Of a stretch of 22,077 nucleotides of DNA, positions 14,539-22,077 are shown one piece after another. The position numbers and the translations under genes were made by a program. Below the pieces are notes generated by a model. The model had not been told where the DNA came from. It saw only the letters and a list, made by a program, of their open reading frames with translations, and ran no database searches. Where the stretch lies: assembly GCA_035525455.1 (NCBI GenBank), contig DATLEF010000214.1, positions 1 through 22,077 on the forward strand, read 5' to 3'. Within the stretch, counting starts at the first letter, position 1; each line of letters starts with the position of its first letter. This stretch comes from JAQGMV01 sp035525455 (lineage in GTDB: Bacteria; Pseudomonadota; Gammaproteobacteria; Burkholderiales; SG8-41).

Positions 14539-16388
14539 AGCGCGCGCATGCGATGCCGTTCGGCGCAGAGCTCCTCGACGGCGGACGCACGCGCTTTCGC
14601 CTGTGGGCGCCGAGCGCGCATTTGGTGGAGCTCATGATTGCGGCGAATGGACCCGCGCGCGCCCACCCCCTCGAGCGCACGAGCGACGGTTGGTGCGAGC
14701 TCGTGACCGAAGCGCCCGCCGGAACACGTTATCGATATCGCATCGGCGGTGAGCTGGCGGTGCCGGATCCGGCATCGCGCTGCAACCCCGATGACGTTCA
14801 CGGCGAAAGCGAAGTCATCGATCCGCGCGCGTTCGACTGGCCCGATACGGCGTGGCGCGGACGGCCCTGGACCGAAGCCGTCATTTACGAGCTCCATGTG
14901 GGTACCTTCTCGGCAGCTGGAACGTTTGCAGGCCTCGAGGCGCACCTCGATTACCTCGCGGGCCTCGGCGTCACTGCAATCGAGCTGATGCCGATCGCCG
15001 ACTTTCCGCGCAGGCGCAACTGGGGATACGACGGCGTGCTGCCTTATGCGCCCGATTCGGTCTACGGGCGGCCCGACGATCTGAAACGCGTGGTCGTCGC
15101 CGCGCACGAGCGAAACCTCATGGTCATGCTCGACGTCGTCTACAACCATTTCGGGCCGGACGGCAATTATCTGCACGCTTATGCCGCGCCCTTTTTCACC
15201 GACCGCCATCACACGGCGTGGGGTGACGCGATCAACTTCGACGGCGCGCAGTCGCGCACCGTACGCGATTTCTTCATACACAACGCGCTTTACTGGCTGG
15301 AGGAATATCACCTGGACGGCCTGCGCTTCGACGCCGTGCACGCGATCCTCGACGATTCCGATCCCCACATATTGACGGAGCTCGCCGAGGCCGTGCGGAA
15401 CGGGCCCGGCCGTGAACGCCACATTCATCTCGTGCTCGAGAACGATCGCAACGAAGCGCATTTGCTCCCGCACACGGACGGGCGCGCGCGCTGGTACGAC
15501 GGGCAGTGGAACGACGATTTCCACCATCCCCTGCACGTAATGCTGACCGGCGAGAAGGACGCCTATTACATCGACTACGCCGATGCACCCGCAAGACATC
15601 TCGGACGCGCACTCACCGAAGGCTACGCGTACCAGGGCGAGCCCTCCGCGTACCGCGATCACGTGTGCCGCGGGGAGTCCACGCGCGATCTGCCGCTGAG
15701 CGCATTCGTCTCGTTTCTGCAAAACCACGACCAGGTGGGAAACCGCGCGTGCGGTGAACGCCTCGTCACATTGACGGACGAGCGCCGTCTGCGTGCTGCG
15801 ACAGTGGCGTGGCTGCTCGCACCTGCGACACCGCTCCTCTTCATGGGCGACGAGTTCGGAGCTTTGACGCCTTTTCTTTTTTTCTGCGATTTCGAATCCG
15901 AGCTCGCGGAAGCGGTCAGCGAAGGCCGCGGACGCGAATTCGGAAATATCGAGGGCTCGGCACAGTGCGGAGGCCAGCCCATGCCGGATCCGAACGACGC
16001 GAAGACGTTCCTGCGGAGCAAGCTCGATTGGGCCAGCCTCGACGACGCCCGCCACGCCGCGTTCCTCACGCTCTATAAGGATCTGATCGCCGTGCGCATG
16101 CGCAAGCTCGTCCCGCGGTTCGCTGGAATGCCGCCCAACGCGGGCACGTTCGATGTGCTGGCCGAACGCGCGTTGATTGCACGTTGGCGCCTGGGCGACG
16201 GCAGCGAGCTCGCACTGCGCCTCAACCTCGCAGACGCCGCGGTTCGCGCGCCGGAGCCGCCGCGAGGCGAGATGCTGTATTGTGAGCCGCAGTCCGCAAT
16301 CGATGCGCTCGACGCGGGTGAGATGCCGGCGGCATCGGCGGCCTGTTATCTGATTCAGAAAGCTGCACCCAAAGCTCCCGGCGCATAG
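14535..16388 (+). CDS. treZ: malto-oligosyltrehalose trehalohydrolase
   Basis: TreZ cleaves the alpha-1,4 bond next to the terminal trehalose unit of malto-oligosyltrehalose, releasing free trehalose. In the 617 residues are an N-terminal domain (TRFRLWAPSAHLVEL), the barrel block IYELHVGTFSAAGTFAGLEAHL, IADFPRRRNWGYDGVLPYAP, Asp266 (DGLRFDAVHAI), Glu302 (LVLENDRNE) and Asp399 (QNHDQVGNR), plus the family's TPFLFFCDFESELAEAV. The start is a GTG at 14535 that overlaps the glgX stop (GTGA), typical of coupled translation. An ATG six codons later (14553) is a possible alternative with little effect on the protein. The malQ-treY gene begins four bases after its stop, so substrate maker and hydrolase are co-translated. 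Confidence 0.96.
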   Translation: MKRAHAMPFGAELLDGGRTRFRLWAPSAHLVELMIAANGPARAHPLERTSDGWCELVTEAPAGTRYRYRIGGELAVPDPASRCNPDDVHGESEVIDPRAFDWPDTAWRGRPWTEAVIYELHVGTFSAAGTFAGLEAHLDYLAGLGVTAIELMPIADFPRRRNWGYDGVLPYAPDSVYGRPDDLKRVVVAAHERNLMVMLDVVYNHFGPDGNYLHAYAAPFFTDRHHTAWGDAINFDGAQSRTVRDFFIHNALYWLEEYHLDGLRFDAVHAILDDSDPHILTELAEAVRNGPGRERHIHLVLENDRNEAHLLPHTDGRARWYDGQWNDDFHHPLHVMLTGEKDAYYIDYADAPARHLGRALTEGYAYQGEPSAYRDHVCRGESTRDLPLSAFVSFLQNHDQVGNRACGERLVTLTDERRLRAATVAWLLAPATPLLFMGDEFGALTPFLFFCDFESELAEAVSEGRGREFGNIEGSAQCGGQPMPDPNDAKTFLRSKLDWASLDDARHAAFLTLYKDLIAVRMRKLVPRFAGMPPNAGTFDVLAERALIARWRLGDGSELALRLNLADAAVRAPEPPRGEMLYCEPQSAIDALDAGEMPAASAACYLIQKAAPKAPGA

Positions 16389-16392
16389 TCGA

Positions 16393-19300
16393 ATGTCCGA
16401 ACTCATTGCAACGAACCCCACGCTCGATCATTTGTGCCGCGTGCACGGTGTGGCGGGTGAGTACAAGGACATCTGGGGCAAAGTCCACCGCGCGTCCGAT
16501 GAAACGCGTCTCGGGCTCCTCAAAGCGCTCGGCGTGCTGGAAGACGAAAGCGGGCTCGAAGAGGCGCTCAAGAACCACGAGCGGCAGACTTGGACGCAGG
16601 TCGTGCCGCACGTCGCGGTGTTCCGCGTTGACGGCAATCCCTATCGCATGCGGTTTCATTTCGCCGAACGGCATTACGAAACCACATACCGCTGGACGTT
16701 CGCGCTGGCGAATGGCGACGTGCGCACGGGAGAATTTCGCCCCTGCGATCTCGAGCGCCTGCAGCGCCACGAGCTCGACGGCAAAGCGTATCTCGAAGTC
16801 GCATTCGACTGGCGCGACCGGCTGCCGTGCGGTTATCACCGCTACGCGCTCTCCGGCCCCGAGATTCCGTTCGACGCTTACGTGTCTTTCATCGTCGGCC
16901 CGGAGTGCTGTCATGTGCCTCCGGCCCTGCAAGGCAGCGGCCGCGTATGGGGCGCCGCCCTTCAGCTCTATGCGTTGCGCTCGCAGCGCAACTGGGGCGT
17001 GGGCGACTTCACCGATTTGCGCACGGTGGTGGAGCAGTGGGGTCCGCGCGGCGCGGACGTGGTCGGCGTAAATCCCCTGCACGCGCTTTATCCGCACAAC
17101 CCCGCTCATTCGAGCCCATACAGCCCGTCGTCGCGCCTCTTCATCAACGTGCTGTACGTCGACGTCGAAGCGGTCCCGGACGCGCTCGAATGCGCGGACG
17201 TGCTCGCGACGATCGCCTCAGCGCAGTTTCAGACGGCATTGAAAGCCGCGCGCGCAAGCGCGCTTGTCGACTATCCGGCAGTGAGCGCGCTGAAGCTCCC
17301 GCTCCTCGAGCGCCTGTACAAGCATTTCAGACAACACCATCTCGCGTCCGAAACGGATCGCGGCCGGGAGTTTCGCGCCTTCCAGCAGCAAGGCGGAAGG
17401 CGGCTCCGCCTGCACGCGCTGTTCGAAGCGCTGCAGGAGCGCTTTCATCACGAGGACGCCTCGATCTGGGGTTGGCAGGTGTGGCCCGAACCGTATCGGC
17501 GGCCGCAGTCGCCCGAAGTCGCCCGCTTCGCCGAAGCGACGGCGAATATCGAGCGCATCGAGTTCTACCAGTATCTGCAGTGGCAGGCGGCCTTGCAGCT
17601 GAAGCACGCGGCCAGCCGCGCGAAGGAGCTCGGATTCGGCGTCGGCATCTATCAGGACCTCGCGATATCGATCGATCGCGCGGGCGCGGAAAGCTGGGCG
17701 AACCAGGACGTCTACGCGGTGGGCGCGAGCGTCGGCGCGCCGCCCGACGAAGTGAATCTCAAAGGCCAGAACTGGGGACTGCCGCCGCTGCGCCCGGGTG
17801 AGCTCAAAGCCGCGCGCTACGATCCATACATCGCGACGCTGCGCGCGAACATGCGCGATGCGAGCGCGCTGCGCATCGACCACGTGATGGGGCTGTACCG
17901 GCTCTTCTGGATCCTGCCCGGCGCCCCCGCCACCGACGGTGCGTACGTCCATTACCCGTTCGACGATCTGCTGACGATACTTGCGCTCGAAAGCACGCGT
18001 AACGAGTGCATGGTGATCGGCGAAGACCTCGGAACCGTGCCGGACGAAGTGCGCGCGGGCCTCGAGCGCTCGCGTGTATTTTCCTACCGAGTACTCTGGT
18101 TCGAGCGCAACACGGTCGGCCAGTACAAGCGCCCCGAGGAATACCCGGCGAATGCGCTCGTCGCGGTATCGACGCACGATCTGCCGACGCTCACGGGATT
18201 CTGGGAAGGACACGATCTCGAAGTGCGCCGGCAGCTCGACCTCTTCCCCTCGGAAGAGATGCGGGGGCAGTACGTCGCCAGCCGCGCCGACGAGCGCGAG
18301 CGCATTATCGCCGCGCTGGAGCACGAGAAGATGCTGCCGTCGGGCGTCACTCCCGATCCTGCCGCCACGCCGATGTCGCCGGAGCTCGCGCGCGCCGTGC
18401 ATGCGTATCTCGCCAAAACGCCGTCACGCCTGCTCGTCGTGCAGGTCGAAGACGTGCTCGGCGAGCGCGAGCAGGCGAACCTGCCCGGCACGGTCGAAGA
18501 GCAGCCCAACTGGCAGCGGAAGCTTCCGCTCGAGCTCGAAGAGATCGAAAGCGATCCGCGCTTCGCCGCGCTCGCCGAGGAGCTTGCGCGTATCCGCCCT
18601 AGGCCGGGGCCGGCGCGCAAGCGCCGGCCCCACGAAGCCCGCGCCCGCATTCCCCGCTGCACTTACCGACTCCAGCTGAACGGCACGTTCACGTTCAACG
18701 ACGCCACGGCGCTCGTGCCGTACCTGTCGCGGCTCGGCGTGAGCCACGTCTACTGCTCGCCGTACCTTCGGGCGCGAGCAGGCAGCACGCACGGCTACGA
18801 CATCATCGATCACAACGCACTCAATCCCGAGATCGGCACGCGCGAGGATTTCGAGCGTTTCGTGGCCACGCTGAAAGAGCACGGCATGGGTCACATCCTC
18901 GACATGGTGCCCAATCACATGGGCGTCATGGGCGCGGACAACGCGTGGTGGCTCGACGTGCTGGAGAACGGCCGCGCATCCGCATACTCGGATTTCTTCG
19001 ACATTCAGTGGGAAGCGGCCACGAGCGCGATCGCAGACAAGCTACTGATTCCCGTGCTCGCCGATCAGTACGGTCTCGTGCTCGAACGCGGCGAGCTCAC
19101 GCTCGCATTCAAGGCCGAGAGCGGCGAATTCGCGGTCTGCTATTACGATCACCGCTTCCCCATCGATCCCCGCGAATACCCGCGCATCCTCGAGCCGGCG
19201 ATCGCGCAGCTCGCGGCGAGCACGCTTCCGCAACATGCCGTGGCGGAGCTCTCGAGCCTCTGCGCGGCTTTCGGTCACCTGCCCGCGCGCGAGGAGACGG

Positions 19301-21540
19301 ACCGCAGCCGCAGGCTCGAGCGCCAGCGCGACAAGGAGGTGCACAAGCGGCAGCTCGCGCGCCTTGCCGCGGAGCACACGCCGATCGCCGAGGCGATATC
19401 CTATGCGGTGTCGGTCGCGAACGGCACGCCGGGCGAGCGCACAAGCTTCGAGCGCCTGCACGAGCTCCTCGAGCGCCAGGCCTATCGCCTGTCGTCGTGG
19501 CGCGTGGCGGCGGACGAGATCAATTACCGGCGCTTCTTCGATATCAACGACCTCGCGGCGCTGCGCATGGAAGACGAGGCCGCTTTCGAAGCGACCCACC
19601 GCTTCGTGCTCGCGCTCGCGGTCGAAGGCAAGATCGACGGGCTGCGCATCGATCATCCGGACGGACTCTACGATCCGGACCAGTATTTCCGGCGCCTGCA
19701 GGGCCGCTACGCGCAGCTCGCCGGCATCGACATCGAGCCCGATGAAGGCGGCCGCCCGCCCCGGCCGCTCTACGTCGTCATCGAGAAGATCGCGGCCTCG
19801 CACGAAAAAATCCCCGAAACGTGGGCAGTGTACGGGACTTCCGGCTATCGCTTCGGCACTGTTGTCAACAACGTGCTCGTCGACTGCACCGCGGCCGACG
19901 AGATGGAGCGCGTCTATCGCAGCTTCGCGGAAGAAGCGCGAGATTACGCCGAGACCGCATACGAGGGTAAACGCGCGATCATGCAGGCGGCGCTTGCCGC
20001 ACCGCTCACGATGCTCGCCGCCGAGCTTTTACGTATCGCGCGCGCCGACCGCCGCACGCGCGATTACACGCTCTTCAATCTGCGGCACGCACTCTCCGAG
20101 ATCGTCGCGTGCTTTCCGGTCTACCGCTCCTACATCGTCGAGGCGCCCTCGTCGCAGGACCAGCGCTACATCGACTGGGCGGTCGCGCAGGCGCGCCGCC
20201 GCAGCCACGCCGCGGACACGACCATTTTCGAATTCGTGCGGCGCATGCTGCTGGCCGAAGCGCCGGCTGACGCAAACCTCGCGCTGAAGGAGCGCATCCG
20301 CACCTTCGCGATGAAAGTCCAGCAGTTCACCGCACCCGTGACTGCGAAAGGCATCGAGGACACGGCGTTCTATAGATACAACCGGCTGGTATCTCTCAAC
20401 GATGTGGGCGGCGACCCGGGCCAGTTCGGAATGCCGGTCTCGGCGTTTCACGGCGCGACCGCCGATCGCGCGACGCACCGGCCCCACACGATGCTCGCCA
20501 CGTCCACTCACGACAACAAGCGCTCGGAAGACGTGCGCGCGCGCATCGACGTGCTCTCCGAAATGCCGGCCGAATGGCGGCAGTGGCTGCGGCGCTGGGC
20601 CCGCATGAACCGCAGCAAGAAAGCGGCGATCGACGAGGAGCCGGCGCCATCGGCGAACGACGAATACCTCCTCTACCAGGTGCTGCTGGGCTCTTTCCCG
20701 CCGCACGACGTCGACGAGGGAGCTCTCGCCCGCTACTGCGAGCGGATCGAGGCGTACATGCTGAAAGCCGTGCGCGAAGCAAAAGTGCACACTAGCTGGA
20801 TCAATCCCAACGCCGAATACGAAGCGGCCGTCACCGCTTTCGTGCGCGCGCTGCTCGCGCCGTCCGCCCGCAACCTGTTCCTGAAGGACCTGCGCTCTCA
20901 CAGCCGGCGCATCGCCTGGTTCGGCATGCTGAACAGCCTCTCCATGACGCTGCTCAAGCTCGCGTCACCGGGCGTGCCGGACATCTACCAGGGCAACGAG
21001 ATCTGCGATCTGAGTCTCGTCGATCCGGACAATCGCCGTGCGGTCGACTACGGCGCGCGTCAGCGCGTGCTGGACGAGCTCGTGCGATTGCGCGATTCGT
21101 CAGCCCTCACGCGGGAGGCGCGCGCGCTCGCGAAATCGGCGCTCGATGGCCGCGCGAAAATGTGGATCGTGTGGCGCACGCTCGAATTGAGGCGCACGCA
21201 GCCGGAGCTTTTCGAGCTGGGGCATTACCTGCCCCTGCACGCCGAAGGCACACGCGCCGATCACATCATTGCATTCATGCGCCGGCACGGCGATAGCGCG
21301 CTGATCGTGATCGCTGGACGGTTGTGGCTCACGCTCGGCTGCGACGAAGGCACGCCCCCGGACGCGCAGGCATGGGCGGACACGACCATAGAAGCGGGCC
21401 CACTCACAGGCAGCCTCACGAACGTGCTGACGGGTGAGACCGTGCAGATCGAGGACGGGCGGATCCGCGCCGCCGTAGCGTTGGGAGGCTTTCCCGCGGC
21501 GCTGCTGTGTTCTATGAATCCCAGCGGCGGGAACGCTTAG
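16393..21540 (+). CDS. malQ-treY: 4-alpha-glucanotransferase / malto-oligosyltrehalose synthase fusion (MalQ-TreY)
   Basis: This 1715-residue chain joins two enzymes. Residues 1 to about 733 are MalQ (GH77), which transfers glucan segments between malto-oligosaccharides: SQRNWGVGDFTDL, NPAHSSPYSPSSRLF, Asp496 (ALRIDHVMGLYRLFW), Glu544 (VIGEDLGTVP), Asp596 (STHDLPTLTGFW). Residues about 755-1715 are TreY (GH13), which converts the reducing-end alpha-1,4 link to the alpha,alpha-1,1 link of trehalose: TYRLQLNGTFTFNDA, SPYLRARAGSTHGYDI, Asp1087 (GLRIDHPDGLYDP), Glu1131 (YVVIEKI), Asp1374 (STHDNKRSEDVRAR). The linker (about 734-754) is Arg/Pro/Gly-rich and encoded by a perfect palindrome. Such fusions are known but less common than separate genes. 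No Shine-Dalgarno is seen, so translation probably re-initiates after treZ. Confidence 0.96.
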   Translation: MSELIATNPTLDHLCRVHGVAGEYKDIWGKVHRASDETRLGLLKALGVLEDESGLEEALKNHERQTWTQVVPHVAVFRVDGNPYRMRFHFAERHYETTYRWTFALANGDVRTGEFRPCDLERLQRHELDGKAYLEVAFDWRDRLPCGYHRYALSGPEIPFDAYVSFIVGPECCHVPPALQGSGRVWGAALQLYALRSQRNWGVGDFTDLRTVVEQWGPRGADVVGVNPLHALYPHNPAHSSPYSPSSRLFINVLYVDVEAVPDALECADVLATIASAQFQTALKAARASALVDYPAVSALKLPLLERLYKHFRQHHLASETDRGREFRAFQQQGGRRLRLHALFEALQERFHHEDASIWGWQVWPEPYRRPQSPEVARFAEATANIERIEFYQYLQWQAALQLKHAASRAKELGFGVGIYQDLAISIDRAGAESWANQDVYAVGASVGAPPDEVNLKGQNWGLPPLRPGELKAARYDPYIATLRANMRDASALRIDHVMGLYRLFWILPGAPATDGAYVHYPFDDLLTILALESTRNECMVIGEDLGTVPDEVRAGLERSRVFSYRVLWFERNTVGQYKRPEEYPANALVAVSTHDLPTLTGFWEGHDLEVRRQLDLFPSEEMRGQYVASRADERERIIAALEHEKMLPSGVTPDPAATPMSPELARAVHAYLAKTPSRLLVVQVEDVLGEREQANLPGTVEEQPNWQRKLPLELEEIESDPRFAALAEELARIRPRPGPARKRRPHEARARIPRCTYRLQLNGTFTFNDATALVPYLSRLGVSHVYCSPYLRARAGSTHGYDIIDHNALNPEIGTREDFERFVATLKEHGMGHILDMVPNHMGVMGADNAWWLDVLENGRASAYSDFFDIQWEAATSAIADKLLIPVLADQYGLVLERGELTLAFKAESGEFAVCYYDHRFPIDPREYPRILEPAIAQLAASTLPQHAVAELSSLCAAFGHLPAREETDRSRRLERQRDKEVHKRQLARLAAEHTPIAEAISYAVSVANGTPGERTSFERLHELLERQAYRLSSWRVAADEINYRRFFDINDLAALRMEDEAAFEATHRFVLALAVEGKIDGLRIDHPDGLYDPDQYFRRLQGRYAQLAGIDIEPDEGGRPPRPLYVVIEKIAASHEKIPETWAVYGTSGYRFGTVVNNVLVDCTAADEMERVYRSFAEEARDYAETAYEGKRAIMQAALAAPLTMLAAELLRIARADRRTRDYTLFNLRHALSEIVACFPVYRSYIVEAPSSQDQRYIDWAVAQARRRSHAADTTIFEFVRRMLLAEAPADANLALKERIRTFAMKVQQFTAPVTAKGIEDTAFYRYNRLVSLNDVGGDPGQFGMPVSAFHGATADRATHRPHTMLATSTHDNKRSEDVRARIDVLSEMPAEWRQWLRRWARMNRSKKAAIDEEPAPSANDEYLLYQVLLGSFPPHDVDEGALARYCERIEAYMLKAVREAKVHTSWINPNAEYEAAVTAFVRALLAPSARNLFLKDLRSHSRRIAWFGMLNSLSMTLLKLASPGVPDIYQGNEICDLSLVDPDNRRAVDYGARQRVLDELVRLRDSSALTREARALAKSALDGRAKMWIVWRTLELRRTQPELFELGHYLPLHAEGTRADHIIAFMRRHGDSALIVIAGRLWLTLGCDEGTPPDAQAWADTTIEAGPLTGSLTNVLTGETVQIEDGRIRAAVALGGFPAALLCSMNPSGGNA
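18606..18631. repeat. perfect 11-bp palindrome encoding the MalQ-TreY linker
   Basis: GGGGCCGGCGC (18606-18616), loop GCAA and GCGCCGGCCCC (18621-18631) make a perfect hairpin at the junction of the two domains, read in frame as GPARKRRP. It resembles an intergenic repeat rather than ordinary protein-coding sequence, and both neighbouring domains are complete. Confidence 0.8.
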
Positions 21541-21736
21541 GTTCCGGCGAGTCTGAGGAGGCGACCCTGGCGCCGAGCGCGCGCTGCCGCGGATGGATAT
21601 AGCCGTTGCGCATTGCGTGCGCGATGCAGTCGATGCGCTCCCTGAAAGCAAGCGTGCTGCGCCGCACGATCTGCCCCATGCTGTCGAGCTCTTTCCAGAC
21701 CCACGCGCGATTGGCTTCGCGCTCGAACTTCCACAT
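21512..21736 (-). CDS. 74-residue uncharacterised protein
   Basis: This small, charged, soluble protein begins MWKFEREANRAWVWKELD, has a central RERIDCIAHAMRNGY and ends in a basic tail (PEPKRSRRWDS). Aromatic-rich small proteins of this look occur in beta- and gammaproteobacteria as I recall, but I cannot name a family or function. The start at 21736 has AGGAG six bases upstream in AGCAGGAGCAGGGG, a good ribosome binding site. The 3' end overlaps the last 29 bases of malQ-treY on the opposite strand, so the two transcripts converge and would be antisense there. It lies 73 bases downstream of the radical SAM gene on the same strand and could be co-transcribed with it. Confidence 0.65.
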   Translation of the reverse strand: MWKFEREANRAWVWKELDSMGQIVRRSTLAFRERIDCIAHAMRNGYIHPRQRALGARVASSDSPEPKRSRRWDS

Positions 21737-21809
21737 CCCCTGCTCCTGCTCGGCTTGTTATGCCAGGACAATATGCAACACCTATGCCGACTACTGACAC
21801 GCGGTGCTG

Positions 21810-22077
21810 CTAGAACAGAGCCATCTGGTCGGGCTTGCCCGGCACGCGGAAAAGCGCCCGGTCGAGGTCCCTGCCGCGCTGCGCCGTGAAGCCGATGCGC
21901 TTGCAGGCGATGTCGTAACGCTTCTCGAGCAGCTCGGCGAGCTGGCCGGTGCCGACCATGCGGCTGCCGAATGAAGGATCGTTGTCGCGGCCGCCGCGCA
22001 TCGCGTGCACTCGGCTCATGACGTGTTTGGCTTTCAGCGGGTAGTGGCGCTCGAGCCAATCCTTGAAAAGGTCTTTC
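21810..22077 (-). CDS. C-terminal part of a probable PA0069-family radical SAM protein
   Basis: Only the last 88 or so residues are in the window; the gene continues past the right edge, so its start and its CxxxCxxC cluster motif are not visible. The visible part reads LFKDWLERHYPLKAKHV, then MRGGRDNDPSFGSRM, then GQLAELLEKRYDIACKRIGF, and ends RVPGKPDQMALF. This fits the C-terminal tail I associate with the PA0069 family of SplB-like radical SAM proteins, whose substrates are unknown. The frame is open to the edge, so the ATG at 22019 is probably internal rather than the true start. The assignment rests on a short segment and remembered family features, so it is moderate. Confidence 0.6.
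   Translation of the reverse strand, partial: KDLFKDWLERHYPLKAKHVMSRVHAMRGGRDNDPSFGSRMVGTGQLAELLEKRYDIACKRIGFTAQRGRDLDRALFRVPGKPDQMALF

Noticed and set aside
14481..16421. 646-residue minus-strand open frame opposite treZ
   Set aside because: Shadow frame of a certain GH13 gene; no recognisable family and no start signal.
4310..21540. Possibility that the locus is a new, undescribed pathway
   Set aside because: Every enzyme domain falls in a known family and comparable gene sets exist in Pseudomonas; the novelty is in arrangement, fusion junction and the embedded channel gene, not in the chemistry.

Overview
The window is GC-rich DNA, dense with genes, from a proteobacterium. The mix points most naturally to a betaproteobacterium: a YaiO-type outer-membrane barrel, an exported Pcm, a PsiF-repeat protein, the C-terminus of a PA0069-type radical SAM protein, and a Pseudomonas-like trehalose/alpha-glucan gene set. 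That placement is an inference; there is no rRNA or tRNA to test it. I see no phage, CRISPR array or complete insertion sequence.

Left part (1-4158): a 31-residue one-helix membrane protein on the minus strand (27-122) is followed by the first codons of another gene that runs off the edge. A stretch of about 490 bases without a convincing gene comes next. Then come a YaiO-family outer-membrane barrel gene (plus strand), convergent with an exported isoaspartate methyltransferase gene (pcm, minus); a 331-bp palindrome-rich, IS5-like miniature element ending just upstream of pcm; a Lys-rich PsiF-type secreted protein (minus); and a bacterial histone-deacetylase-family enzyme (minus).

Central part (4310-21540): a 17-kb, single-strand, tightly packed locus for alpha-glucan and trehalose metabolism. 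The order is glgB, glgE, a treS-mak fusion, a small MscS-like membrane protein, glgX, treZ, and a malQ-treY fusion. GlgB and GlgE overlap by 11 nt, GlgX and TreZ by 4 nt, and TreZ and MalQ-TreY are 4 nt apart. All glycoside-hydrolase catalytic triads and the maltokinase active-site motifs look intact. The genes encode both directions of a loop. TreS turns trehalose into maltose, Mak phosphorylates maltose, GlgE polymerises maltose-1-phosphate, and GlgB branches the product. In the other direction GlgX debranches, MalQ adjusts chain length, TreY converts the reducing end to a trehalosyl unit, and TreZ releases trehalose. The classical glgC, glgA, glgP and otsAB genes are not in the window. A membrane channel-like gene in the middle suggests a link to osmotic stress.

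Right part (21512-22077): a small uncharacterised minus-strand gene converges on and overlaps the end of malQ-treY by 29 nt. It is preceded by the 3' end of a probable PA0069-family radical SAM gene that runs off the window.

The individual enzymes are known families, and comparable gene sets exist in Pseudomonas. The least ordinary features are the palindrome lying inside the MalQ-TreY linker, the channel gene embedded in the osmolyte operon, and the miniature element that appears to supply the ribosome binding site of pcm.
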